64,000 nt of DNA, taken from NCBI RefSeq assembly GCF_021474425.1, contig NZ_JAKEIP010000002.1, positions 62,001-126,000 on the forward strand, read 5' to 3'. This stretch comes from Streptomyces muensis. GTDB taxonomy: Bacteria > Actinomycetota > Actinomycetes > Streptomycetales > Streptomycetaceae. Below the pieces are notes generated by a model. That model was not told the DNA's origin and did not search any database. It worked only from the letters and a program-made list of their open reading frames with translations. The position numbers and the translations under genes are program-made. This document shows, piece by piece, positions 7,123-17,900 of this stretch. Within the stretch, counting starts at the first letter, position 1. Every line of letters starts with the position of its first letter.

Positions 7123-8798
7123 GAAGTGCGTACTCCTTCCGGGCCGTCAGGCCCTTCGGCGGCGGGGCGCGCACGCCCGGCGATCCCGGTCAGCGCGTTC
7201 GCCAGGGATGTCAGGGCACGCTTGTCGGTCTTGCCGACGGCGGTCACCGGGAGGGCGTCGAGCACCTCGATGCGGTCGGGGATCTTGTACGGGGCCAGGC
7301 CGCGCTCCCTGAGGAAGGCCGCGGCCTCCTTGCGGCCGGGTGCTTCGGCATCCGGCGCCGGCACGACGAACGCGCAGGTGCGTTCGCCGAGCAGGTCGTC
7401 CGGGACGGGGACGACGGCCGCGTCCGCGATGGCGGGGTGGGTGATCAGCTGTTGCTCGACCTCGGCGGCGGCGACTTTGTCCCCGCCCCGGTTGATCTGC
7501 TCCTTCACCCGGCCCTCGACGACGAGATGGCCGGTCGGGGTGCGGCGGACCAGGTCGCCGGTGCGGTAGTGGCCGTCGGCGGTGAAGGCGGTGGTGTTGT
7601 GTTCGGGGGCGCGGTAGTAGCCGCGCAGGGTGTAGGGGCCGCGGGTGAGCAGGCGGCCCACCGCGCCGGGGGGTACGTCGCGGTCGTCCTCGTCGACGAT
7701 GCGGATCTCGTCGTCGGGTGAGAGCGGTCGGCCCTGGGTGTGCAGGACGACGTCCTCGGGGGCGTCCGGTTCGGTGTAGTTGAGCAGGCCCTCCGCCATC
7801 CCGAACACCTGCTGCAGTACGGGCCCGAAGGCGCCCCGCACCTGGATGGCATGCTCCGGCAGCAGCCGGGCGCCGCCGACCTGGAGCAACCTCAGCGAGG
7901 ACAGGTCCGCCCCGGCCCACCCGGTCGCCGTGGCCCAGACCCGGGCGGTGGGCGGGACCAGCGCGGTGGCGGTGACGCGCTCGCGCTCGATGAGGGCGAA
8001 GGCGGCGTCGGGGTCGGGCTCGTCGGTGAGCACCGCAGTGCCGCCCGCGTGCAGCGCGCCGAGGACTCCGGGGCACCCGAGCGCGAAGTTGTGGGCGACG
8101 GGCAGCGCGGCGAGGTAGACGGTGTCCGGTCCGAAGCGGCACAGCTCGGCGCTCGCGCGGACGTTGTAGGCGTAGTCGTCGTGGGTGCGCGGGATCAGCT
8201 TGGGCAGGCCGGTGGTGCCGCCGGAGACCAGCAGCAGTGCCACTTCCGAGGCGTCGTCGTGGACGGGGGACACGCCGGACACGCCGGTGCCCGGCCCGTC
8301 GAGCGGGGTGTGGGTGCCAGGGTCGCCCACGACCAGGACGTGCCGTAGGCAGGGGGCCTCCTTCACCACCTCGGCGGCCAGTTCCCGGTGGTCGAAGCCC
8401 TGGTGGACGTCCGGAACGACGTACGCCACGGCCTCGGACAGCCGGCACAGATGGACGATCTCGCTCCTCCGGTGCAGCGGGAGCGCCAGGACGGGGACGG
8501 CGCCGAGCCGCTGGAGCCCGAAGAACACCGCGAAGAACTCGGGGATGTTGGGCAGTTGGAGGACCACCCGGTCCCCGGCCGCGATCCCGAGCCCGGCCAG
8601 CCTGCGCGCGACGCGGTCGGCGGCGGACTCCAGTTCGGCGTAGCTCAGCCGCCGTTCGCCGTGCACGAGGGCGGTGCGGTGCGGGTGTGCGCGGGCCCAG
8701 GTACGCAGCAGTTGGTCGAACGTTTCCCCTCGCCAGTAGCCGGATGCCCGGTAACGAGCGGCGAGTTCTTCGGGCCAGGGCGTACAGCCGTCGAGCAC
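7119..8798 (-). CDS. Salicyl-AMP ligase / aryl carrier protein loading enzyme
   Basis: A 559-residue stand-alone adenylating enzyme of the DhbE/YbtE/PchD family. It activates salicylate with ATP and loads it on the aryl carrier domain at the NRPS1 N-terminus. Seen: [13 protein letters not shown] (A3), the substrate loop [23 protein letters not shown] (A5), YRTGDLV (A7), [12 protein letters not shown] (A8) and the A10 lysine in AVGKTDKR. In the substrate loop, Asn-Phe plus Cys at the DhbE Ser240-equivalent position is the salicylate-type rather than 2,3-dihydroxybenzoate-type code. The start is GTG 8798 with only a weak ribosome-binding site. It is the first gene of a leftward operon with the salicylate synthase. 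The coelibactin-locus counterpart I recall is SCO7681. Confidence 0.9.
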   Translation of the reverse strand: MLDGCTPWPEELAARYRASGYWRGETFDQLLRTWARAHPHRTALVHGERRLSYAELESAADRVARRLAGLGIAAGDRVVLQLPNIPEFFAVFFGLQRLGAVPVLALPLHRRSEIVHLCRLSEAVAYVVPDVHQGFDHRELAAEVVKEAPCLRHVLVVGDPGTHTPLDGPGTGVSGVSPVHDDASEVALLLVSGGTTGLPKLIPRTHDDYAYNVRASAELCRFGPDTVYLAALPVAHNFALGCPGVLGALHAGGTAVLTDEPDPDAAFALIERERVTATALVPPTARVWATATGWAGADLSSLRLLQVGGARLLPEHAIQVRGAFGPVLQQVFGMAEGLLNYTEPDAPEDVVLHTQGRPLSPDDEIRIVDEDDRDVPPGAVGRLLTRGPYTLRGYYRAPEHNTTAFTADGHYRTGDLVRRTPTGHLVVEGRVKEQINRGGDKVAAAEVEQQLITHPAIADAAVVPVPDDLLGERTCAFVVPAPDAEAPGRKEAAAFLRERGLAPYKIPDRIEVLDALPVTAVGKTDKRALTSLANALTGIAGRARPAAEGPDGPEGVRTS

Positions 8799-8909
8799 GT
8801 GGATCCACCCCTTCTGTCGCGGATGCGATGCGGTCCTGCTGGTCGTGGATGTGCGGATGTGACGTTCGCGCCGGGGGCTTGTTAGCGCCCCCGAAAGTAT
8901 TGTAGGAAA

Positions 8910-8924
8910 TGAATACCATTTTCA
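8910..8924. promoter_or_regulatory. Zur box in the divergent ligase/NRPS1 promoter region
   Basis: TGAATACCATTTTCA matches the recalled Zur consensus at 13 of 15 positions, the best in this window. It lies in an AT-rich patch in the 201-nt gap between the divergent salicyl-AMP ligase and NRPS1 genes. One Zur dimer site could therefore switch both operons. This fits the reported Zur control of coelibactin in S. coelicolor. Confidence 0.7.
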
Positions 8925-8999
8925 ATAACTGGATGCCATCACTCCGTATCCGCGCCGTCCCGGCCTCCCGGGCACCCCACAGGCAAGGCTGGTAACGAA

Positions 9000-11900
9000 G
9001 TGTCAGAACGCGATCCGCTGCGATCGATCCGCCCACTGCTCACCGACTGGCTCGGCCCCGACGCCGAGCGCGTCGCAGCAGACGACAACCTCATCGAGCA
9101 GGGACTCGACTCCATCCGCCTGATGACCGTGGCCGGCGCCCTGCGCCGGGACGGCATCCGCCTGACGTTCGCCGAACTCGCCCGCACACCGACCCTGCAC
9201 GCCTGGACCGCCCTTGCCGCCGAGCGATGTACCGACGACGGCGCCACTCCCACGGCCGCCCGGACCGCCGGGGTGCACGCCGAGGTGCCCGCCGACGAGA
9301 CGTCGCCCTTCGACCTGGCGCTGATGCAGCACGCCTACTGGGTGGGGCGCGGCAGGGAGCACCAACTCGGCGGTGTGGCCGCGCACTTCTACAACGAGTT
9401 CGACGGCGAGGGCGTCGACCCGCAGCGTCTGGAGCAGGCCGTACGCTCCCTGCTCGCCCGGCACGCGCAGCTGCGTGCCGTGTTCGGGGACGACGGCCGC
9501 CAGCACACCCCCGCGACCGCCGCGTGGCCGGCACTGCGCGTGCACGACCTGCGCGAGCTTCCCGAGGACGAGGTGGCCCGGCGACTGGAGCAGCTTCGCG
9601 ACGAGCTGTCGCACCGCATGCTGCGGGTCGGCGACGGCGAGGTCTTCGACGTGCAGCTGTCCCTGCTGCCGGGCGGTCGCACCCGTACGCACCTCAACCT
9701 CGACATGCTCGCCGCCGACGCGCTCAGCCTGCGCGTCCTCCTCGCCGACCTGGCCACGCTCTACCGCGGTACCGGCTCCCTCGCCCCCATCGGCTACAGC
9801 TACCGCCGCTACCTCGCCGACCGCGCCGCCTCCGCCGAGCGGGCGCGCGACCTGAGACGGGACACCGCCTGGTGGGCCGCCCGCCTGCCGGACCTTCCCG
9901 GCGCACCCGCGCTGCCCGTGCTGCCCGGCGCGTCGACGGCGGAGCGGCCCCGCGTCACCCGGCGCCACCACTGGCTGCCGCCCGAGCGACGCGAGGCCCT
10001 GTTCGCCCGTGCCCACCGGCACGGCGTCACCCCGGCCATGGCGCTGGCCGCCGCGTACTGCGAGGTGCTCGCGGCCTGGAGCGCCGAGCAGCGCTTCCTG
10101 CTCAACGTGCCGCTGTTCGACCGAGAGCCGCTGCACCCCGACGTGCCGCTGCTCGTCGGCGACTTCACCGGGTCCGTGCTGCTCGACGCAGACCTCTCCG
10201 GCACGGCCTCGTTCCAGGACCGCGCCCGCGCCACGCAGGAACGATTCCTCGATGACGCCGCTCACGCGTCGTACTCCGGTGTCGAGGTGCTGCGCGACCT
10301 CAACCGCGCTCAGCCGGGCGGCGGCGGGCGGGTGCTCGCGCCCGTCGTGTTCACCAGCGCGCTGAATCTGGGCGAGCTGTTCTCCGAAGACGTGCGCGCC
10401 TGCTTCGGGCGACCTGTGTGGATCATCTCCCAGGGCCCGCAGGTTTGGCTGGATGCCCAGGTCACCGAGCTCGACGGCGGGCTGCTCGTCAACTGGGACG
10501 CGCTGGAGCAGGCGTTCCCCGACGGGATGCTGGACGCGATGTTCGCCGCGTACCGCACGCTGGTCGACCGGCTCGCGGCGTCCGACGCCCCTTGGCGCGA
10601 GCCCGTGCCGGATCTGCTGCCGGACGATCAGCGGGCGGCACGCGCGCGTGCCAACGACACGGACGGTCCGCGCACCGGGCTGCTGCTCCACGAGGACTTC
10701 CTGCACCGCGCCGACCGCGAGCCGGAACGGCCCGCGCTGCTGTGGGGTGCGGACGGCTCACTGTCGTACGGCGAACTCGCCGACCGGGCACGGCGGATCG
10801 CCGCCGCGCTCGCCGCGCACGCCGTCGGCCCTGGCGACCGGGTCGCGGTCTGCCTGCCCAAGGGGCCGGACCAGATCGCCGCCGTGCTGGGCTGTCTGGT
10901 CGCGGGTGCGGCCTATGTGCCGATCGGGTCCGACCATCCGGCGGCCCGCCGGGACCGCGTCCTGCGCACGGCCGGTGTCCGTGCGGCGTTCGTCCCCGAG
11001 GCGGCCGAGCCGCTGCCGGATGGTGTCGTGCCGCTGACCGTGACGGCCGCGTCGGCGTACGCGCCGGTCAAGGAGGCGGTGGCGGTGCCGGACAGTGATC
11101 CGGCGTACGTCATCTTCACCTCCGGCTCAACCGGTGAGCCTAAGGGTGTCGTCGTACCGCACCGGGCCGCCCGCAACACGATCGACGACCTCGACGACCG
11201 CTTCGGCATCGGCGGCGACGACCGTACGTTCGCGCTGTCCGCGCTCGACTTCGACCTGTCCGTCTACGACCTCTTCGGGCCGCTCTCCGTCGGTGGCGCG
11301 GTGGTGCTCGTCGGGGAGGAGGAGCGTCGGGACGCCGCACGTTGGCACGGGCTGATGGCCCGGCACGGCGTCACCGTGCTCAACTGCGTGCCCTCCGTCC
11401 TGGACATGCTGCTGAGCATCGACGGGGACGGGTTCTCTGGTCTGCGGGTGGTCCTGCTCGGCGGCGACTGGGTGGGCGTCGATCTGCCGGGACGGCTCGC
11501 GGAGCGGGCGCCGGGCTGCCGGTTCGTCGCGCTCGGCGGCACCACGGAGACGGCGATCCACTCCACGGTGTGCGAGATCACCGGGGGAGAGGTGCCGCAG
11601 GACTGGACCGCGATTCCGTACGGCACTCCCCTGCGTAACGTGCGATGTCGCGTCGTCGACGCCCGGGGCCGGGACTGCCCCGACTGGGTGCCGGGCGAGC
11701 TGTGGATCGGCGGCGCCGGGGTGGCCGACGGCTATCTGGGCGATCCGGAACGCACCGCCGACCGGTTCGTGCGGCACGAGGGCGGGCGCTGGTACCGCAC
11801 CGGCGACCTCGCGCGCTACCGGCCGGGCGGCAGCGTCGAGTTCCTCGGCCGTGCCGACTCCCAGGTCAAACTGCGCGGTCACCGGGTGGAGCTGGGCGAG

Positions 11901-14900
11901 GTCGAGGCCGCACTGGAGCGGGCACCCGGCGTGGGCCGGGCCGTCGCGGCGGTCACCGGCGGTGCGCGGCGCATGCTCGTGGCCGCCTGTGCGCCCGCGG
12001 TGCGTGCGACGGAGCGGGCCGCCGCCACGGGCGTACGGCCCTCGGTGTCGGCCGCGCGCCCGGATCCGCTGGAGACGGAGGTGGTCGCCCACGTACTTGG
12101 CCAGATCCTGGCCACCGGGGTGCGCCCCGACGCGCGGATGCGCGGGGTCGGGCATCTCTGGCGGGACTGGCTGGACCGCCACGGTCGTCCCACGCCGACC
12201 GATGAGCGGGCGTTGGCGCAACGCGTCGCCGGCACCCGCCTCGAACCCGTCCTCGACCGACTGACCCACCGACTGCCCGACCTGCGGGCCATGCTCACCG
12301 GAGAGCGCGACCCGCTCGAACTCCTCGACGATCCCGTCCTCGCCCCGGAAGCGGCCCTGGACGCCCTGCCCGCGAGCGCGGCGGCCGCCGCGGACTGTGC
12401 AGAAGCCCTGCGCGGGCTCGCGCGGGAGCTGGGGCATGCGCCCCGGGTCGCGGTCATCGGGGCTCGCGGCGGTCTCGGCGCGCGGCGAGTGATACGGCAA
12501 CTCGCGGACGACTACGTCGAGTTCACGCTGCTCGACAACGCCGTGACCCTGCTCGACCTGGCACGAGAGCGGCTGGCCGGACATACGGTCCACTACCAGG
12601 CTCTCCCGCACGGCGTGCTGCCCGACCACCTGCCCGGCGCATTCGACGCCGTCCTCGCCCTCGGCTCGCTGCACGCCTTCGACGACCCGGGCGCCGGAGT
12701 CGCCCAGGCGGCGGCCCTGCTGGCGCCCGGCGGGGTGTTGCTCGCCGTCGAGCAGGGCGGTCTGCCGCCGCTCGGCCTGATCTGCGCCGCCCTGCCGACC
12801 CGGGGCTTCGCGGACGCCGACCCCGCCCGACGGGCGGCCGGCAGCCCCCTGCTGCCGGCACCGGCGTGGGAGCAACTGCTGCGCGCCCACGGTTTCACCG
12901 ACGCCGACACTTCCGTACGCGATCAGGAGCCGGCGCTGCTGATCCGGGCGGTGCGCGACCCGCAGGCCGCCTCGTGCGAGCCGGGCGCGGTGCGGGACGC
13001 GGTCGCCGGGCTGCTTCCCTCGTACATGGTTCCCGACCGGCTGGTCGTCCTGCCGCTCATGCCGCTGACCGCGAACGGCAAGGTGGACCGGCGTGCCGTC
13101 CGCGAGCTGCTCGCCCGGCACGTCGGCGCGGCGGAGGCACCCTCGACGTCCGGCACGCTGCCCAGGCCGGGGGTCGAGGAACACGTCGCCGAGGTGTGGC
13201 GGGAGCTGCTGGGTGCCCGGACCGTTCACCGGGAGGACGACTTCTTCGCCCTCGGCGGCGACAGCCTGCTCGCCACCCGCATGCTGCACCGGCTTGGCGA
13301 GCGCGGGGTGCGCGGCGCCAGGATCGCCGGGCTGTTCAACCATCCCGTCCTGAAGGACTACGTCGGTACCCTCACCGTCGGCGAGCAAGGACCGGAGACC
13401 TCCACCCCGCTTGTCGCCGACCCGGAGCACGCCCACGAGCCGTTCCCGGCCACCGATGTGCAGCGGGCGTACTGGCTGGGCCGGGCCGGGGAGATGCGGC
13501 TCGGCGGTGTCGGCTCCCACTACTACTCGGAGTTCGACGGCGTCTCGGTCGACCTCCCCCGTCTGGAGGGGGCCTGGCGGCGGCTGATCGACCGGCATCC
13601 CATGTTTCGCGCCGTCTTCGACGAGGAAGGACGGCAGCACGTCCTCGCCGAGGTGCCCGAGTTCACGATCCCCGTCGCCGAAGGCGAGGAACAGCTCGCC
13701 GTCCTGCGCGAGGACATGTCCCACCAGGTCCTCGACCCCGCCCGCTGGCCGCTGTTCGACGTACGGGCCGTGCGGTATGGCGACGACCGCACCCGGATCG
13801 GGGTCAGCCTCGACAACCTGATCCTGGACGGCCTCAGCATGATGACCGTCTTCACCGAACTGGGCACGCTGTACGCCGATCCGGACGCCGAACTCCCGCC
13901 TGTGGAGCTGACGTTCCGGGACTACCTGACCTCGGTGCGACCGGCGCCCGAGGCGCTGGAGGCGGACCGGGCTTACTGGCGCGAGCGGCTGCCGTCGCTG
14001 CCTGCGGCGCCCCGTCTGCCGCTCGTGCGGGATCCGGCCGCGCTCGACCGGCCTCGGTTCGTGCGCACGCCCGGCGAGTTGACCGCCGAGCGCTGGGGGC
14101 GGCTGAAGGAGCGGGCGCGTGAGCACGGGATCACCCCGTCCACGCTGCTGCTGGCCGCGTACGCGGAGGTGCTCGGCGCCTGGAGCGAGGGCCCTGAACT
14201 GACCGTCAATCTCACCCTGTTCGACCGGCAGGAGGTGCACCCGCACATCAACCGGGTGCTGGGCGACTTCACGTCCCTGCTGCTCGCCGCCCATCACCCG
14301 GAGCCCGGCGAGAGCTGGCTGACCCGGGTGCGGGGGCTGCAGGAGCGGCTGTGGCGCGACCTCGACCACCGCTCGGTGTCGGCGGTGTGGGTCATGCGCG
14401 AGCTGGCCCGGACGCGCGATGAGCGGGACGCGACCGTACCGGTGGTGTTCACCAGCGCTCTCGGCGTCGACGACGGGGTGTCCATGGACGCGCCCGACGG
14501 CTTCCCGCCCCGGGTGTGGGGCGTGAGTCAGACCCCGCAGGTGTGGCTGGACCTCCAGGTGTACGAGGGCCGGGACGGATCGCTGCGGCATCAGTGGGAC
14601 GCGGTGCGCGACCTGTTCCCCGAGGGCCTGGTCGAGACGATGGCCGACGCGTTCGGCCGACTGCTGGACCGGCTCGCCGACGGCGACTGGCGGGCGCCGC
14701 GACCCGAGTTGCTGCCCGCCGGGCAGCGGGCGGTGCGCGACGAGGTCAACGCCACGGGGCTGGCCGGCGACGGACGCGCCCTGCATGTGCCGTTCTTCGA
14801 GCGGGCCGCCGCCGAGCCCGACGCTCCCGCGCTGCTGTGGGGCGAGGACGGCGCGGCGACGCGAGGCGAGCTGAGCGCACACGCCCTGCGGATCGCGTCC

Positions 14901-17900
14901 GCGCTGTGCGAGCGTGGGGTCGAGCCCGGCGACACGGTGGCCGTGTCGCTGCCCAAGGGACCGGACCAGATCGCCGCCGTGCTGGGCGTGCTGGCGGCGG
15001 GCGCCGCCTATGTGCCGGTCGGTGTCGACCAGCCGCCGGTCCGCCGCGCACGCATGCTGCACGCGTCGGGGGCCCGCTGCGTGGTCGACGCGGGCTTCCT
15101 CGCCGGGGAGCTGCCGGAGCCCTTGCCGGCACCCGTCGCGGCCGACCCCGACTCCTGCGCGTATGTCATCTTCACCTCGGGTTCCACCGGTGAGCCCAAG
15201 GGCGTCGAGGTGACCCACCGGGCAGCGGCCAACACCGTCGACGACATCAACGAACGGCACGGCGTCGGCCCCGGCGACCGGGTGCTGGCCGTCTCCGCGC
15301 TGGACTTCGACCTGTCCGTCTACGACATCTTCGGGCTGCTCGGCGCGGGCGGCGCGCTGGTGCTGGTCGGTGAGGACGAACGCCGGGACGCCCAGCGGTG
15401 GCGCGATCTGGCCGCACGCCACGGCGTCACCGTATGGAACTCCGTCCCGATGCTCCTGGACATGCTCCTGACCGCCTCCGCCGGTCAGGCCCCGCCCCGG
15501 CTCCGGGTCGCGCTGGTCTCCGGGGACTGGGTGCCGCTCGACCTGCCCGCGCGGCTGGCCGAGGCATCGGCGGACGGCTGCCGGCTGATCGCCATGGGTG
15601 GTGCAACCGAGGCGGCGATCTGGTCCAACGACTTCGACGCCACGGCCGGCGCCCCGCAGGGCTGGCCTTCGGTGCCGTACGGCAGGCCGCTGCGCGGCCA
15701 GCGGTTCCGGGTCGCGAGCCCGCACGGCGAGGACTGCCCCGACTGGGTGCCGGGCGAGCTGTGGATCGGCGGGGCCGGGGTGGCCACCGGGTACCGGGGG
15801 GATCCGGAGCGTACGGCCGACCGGTTTGTAGCGTATGACGGGGGGCGCTGGTACCGCACCGGCGACCTGGGCCGCTACCGTCCCGGCGGGCTCCTGGAGT
15901 TCCTGGGCCGGCGCGACCACCAGCTCAAGATCCGCGGTCACCGCACCGAACTGGGCGAGGTCGACGCGGCGCTGCTCGCCCAGCCGGGGGTGGCCCGTGC
16001 CGTCACCGTCGCGACGGGTCCGCGCGGGCAGCAGCGGCTGACCGCCTTCCTCGTGCCCGAGGGCGAGCTGGACGTCGTGGAGGTGGAGCGGCGGCTCGCG
16101 GACCATCTGCCCGCGCATGCCGTGCCCTCCGCGCTCGTGCCCCTGCCCGGGGGTCTGCCGCTGACCGCCAACGGCAAGGTGGACCGGGCCGCGCTCGCCG
16201 AACGGGCGGCGGGCCTGGAGAGCGCACCCGAGCGGAGCGAGCGGCCGACCGGCGCGGTGGAGGAACTCCTCGCCGCCGCCTGGCGGGACCTGCTCGGCGC
16301 CGAACAGGTGGGCCGGGACGCCGACTTCTTCGCCCTCGGCGGCGACAGCCTGCTCGCCACCCGTCTGGTGGCCCGGCTGCGCGAGGCCGGAGTCGAGGGG
16401 GCACGTATCGCCGCCCTGTTCACCCGTCCCGTACTCAAGGACTACGCCACCACACTCGCCCTCGGCACCGAGCGGGCGAAGGCGCCCGTGCTCGTCCCGG
16501 ACCCGGAGCACGCGCACGACCCGTTCCCCGCCACGGATGTGCAGCAGGCGTACTGGATCGGGCGCACCGACCGCCTCGACCTGGGCGGGGTCGGCTCGCA
16601 CTACTACAGCGAGACCGACGAGGAGTACACGGACATCGCCGTCGTCGAGCGGGCCTGGCGGCGGCTGATCGAGCGGCATCCGATGCTGCGGGCCGTCTTC
16701 GACGAGGAAGGGCGACAGCAAGTCCTCGCCGAGGTACCGGAGTTCACTATCCCTGTCGCCGAGGGCGAGGAGCAGCTCGCGGTGATGCGGGAGGAGATGT
16801 CCCACCAGACCCTCGACCCCGCCCGCTGGCCGCTGTTCGACGTACGGGCCGTGCGGTACGGCGACGACAGGGTTCGGATCGGTGTCAGCCTCGACAACCT
16901 GATCCTGGACGGCCTCAGCATGATGATCGTCTTCACCGAGCTGCGGCAGCTGCGGGAGGATCCGGAGGCCGAGCTCCCGCCCCTGGACGTGACGTTCCGG
17001 GACTACCTCGCCTCCGCCCGGCCCTCAGGGGAGGCGCTGGCGGCCGATCAGGCGTACTGGCGTGAGCGGCTCCCGTCGCTGCCGTCGGCGCCCCGGCTGC
17101 CGCTCGTGCGCGATCCGTCGGCGGTGGGCCGGCCGCACTTCGAGCGCCGTGCCACCCATCTGCCGAAGGAGGTGTGGGATCGGCTGCGGGAACAGGCCCG
17201 TGGATACGGCATCACGCCGTCCGTGCTGCTCCTCGCCGTCTACGCCGAGGCCCTGGGCGAGCACGCCGAGAGCCCCGAACTCATCGTCAACCTCACCCTG
17301 TTCGACCGGCAGGAGATCCACCCGCACATCAACCGGATCGCCGGCGACTTCACCTCACTGCTGCTCGCCGCCCACCATCCACGGACCGGCGAGTCCTGGC
17401 TCGCTCGGCTGCGCGGACTCCAGGCGCGGCTGTGGAACGACCTCGACCACCGGGCCGTCTCCGCGGTCTGGGTCATGCGCCAACTCGCCCTGGAACGCGG
17501 CCCGCAGGCGGCGGCCATGCCCGTGGTGTTCACGAGTGCCCTCGGCATCGACGACGACCGGGCGCGGCTGCTGACCCCGCCGCACTGGGCGGTGTCCCAG
17601 ACCCCGCAGGTGTGGCTGGACCACCAGGTGATGGAGGACGCCGAGGGGCTGCGCCTCACCTGGGACGCGGTCGTCGGACTGCTGCCCGAGCATCTCCCCG
17701 GAGCACTCGCCGATCGCCAGCTGAGCCTGCTGGAGGAGCTGTCGGCGGCGGACGACTGGGACGCGCTGATCCTCACCACGGGTCTCGAAACCACGGGCCC
17801 CGAAACCACGGGCCTCGAAGGTGAACGGCCCGTACTCCAGGCGACCGGCGCCGCCACCGACCCCGGAGGCCCGCCGCAAGGCCATACCGAGGAACTGGTC

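Noticed and set aside
4591..7569. A 992-codon rightward open frame and similar long frames opposite the His-rich and salicylate-synthase genes
   Set aside because: Low-complexity Val/Arg/Gly composition and no start signal; caused by strong G/C third-position bias and the His/Asp repeats on the other strand.
11127..16805. A 1892-codon leftward open frame antisense to NRPS1, and others of 500-1369 codons
   Set aside because: No recognisable domains, Arg/Gln/Gly-rich composition, entirely within the coherent NRPS reading frame.
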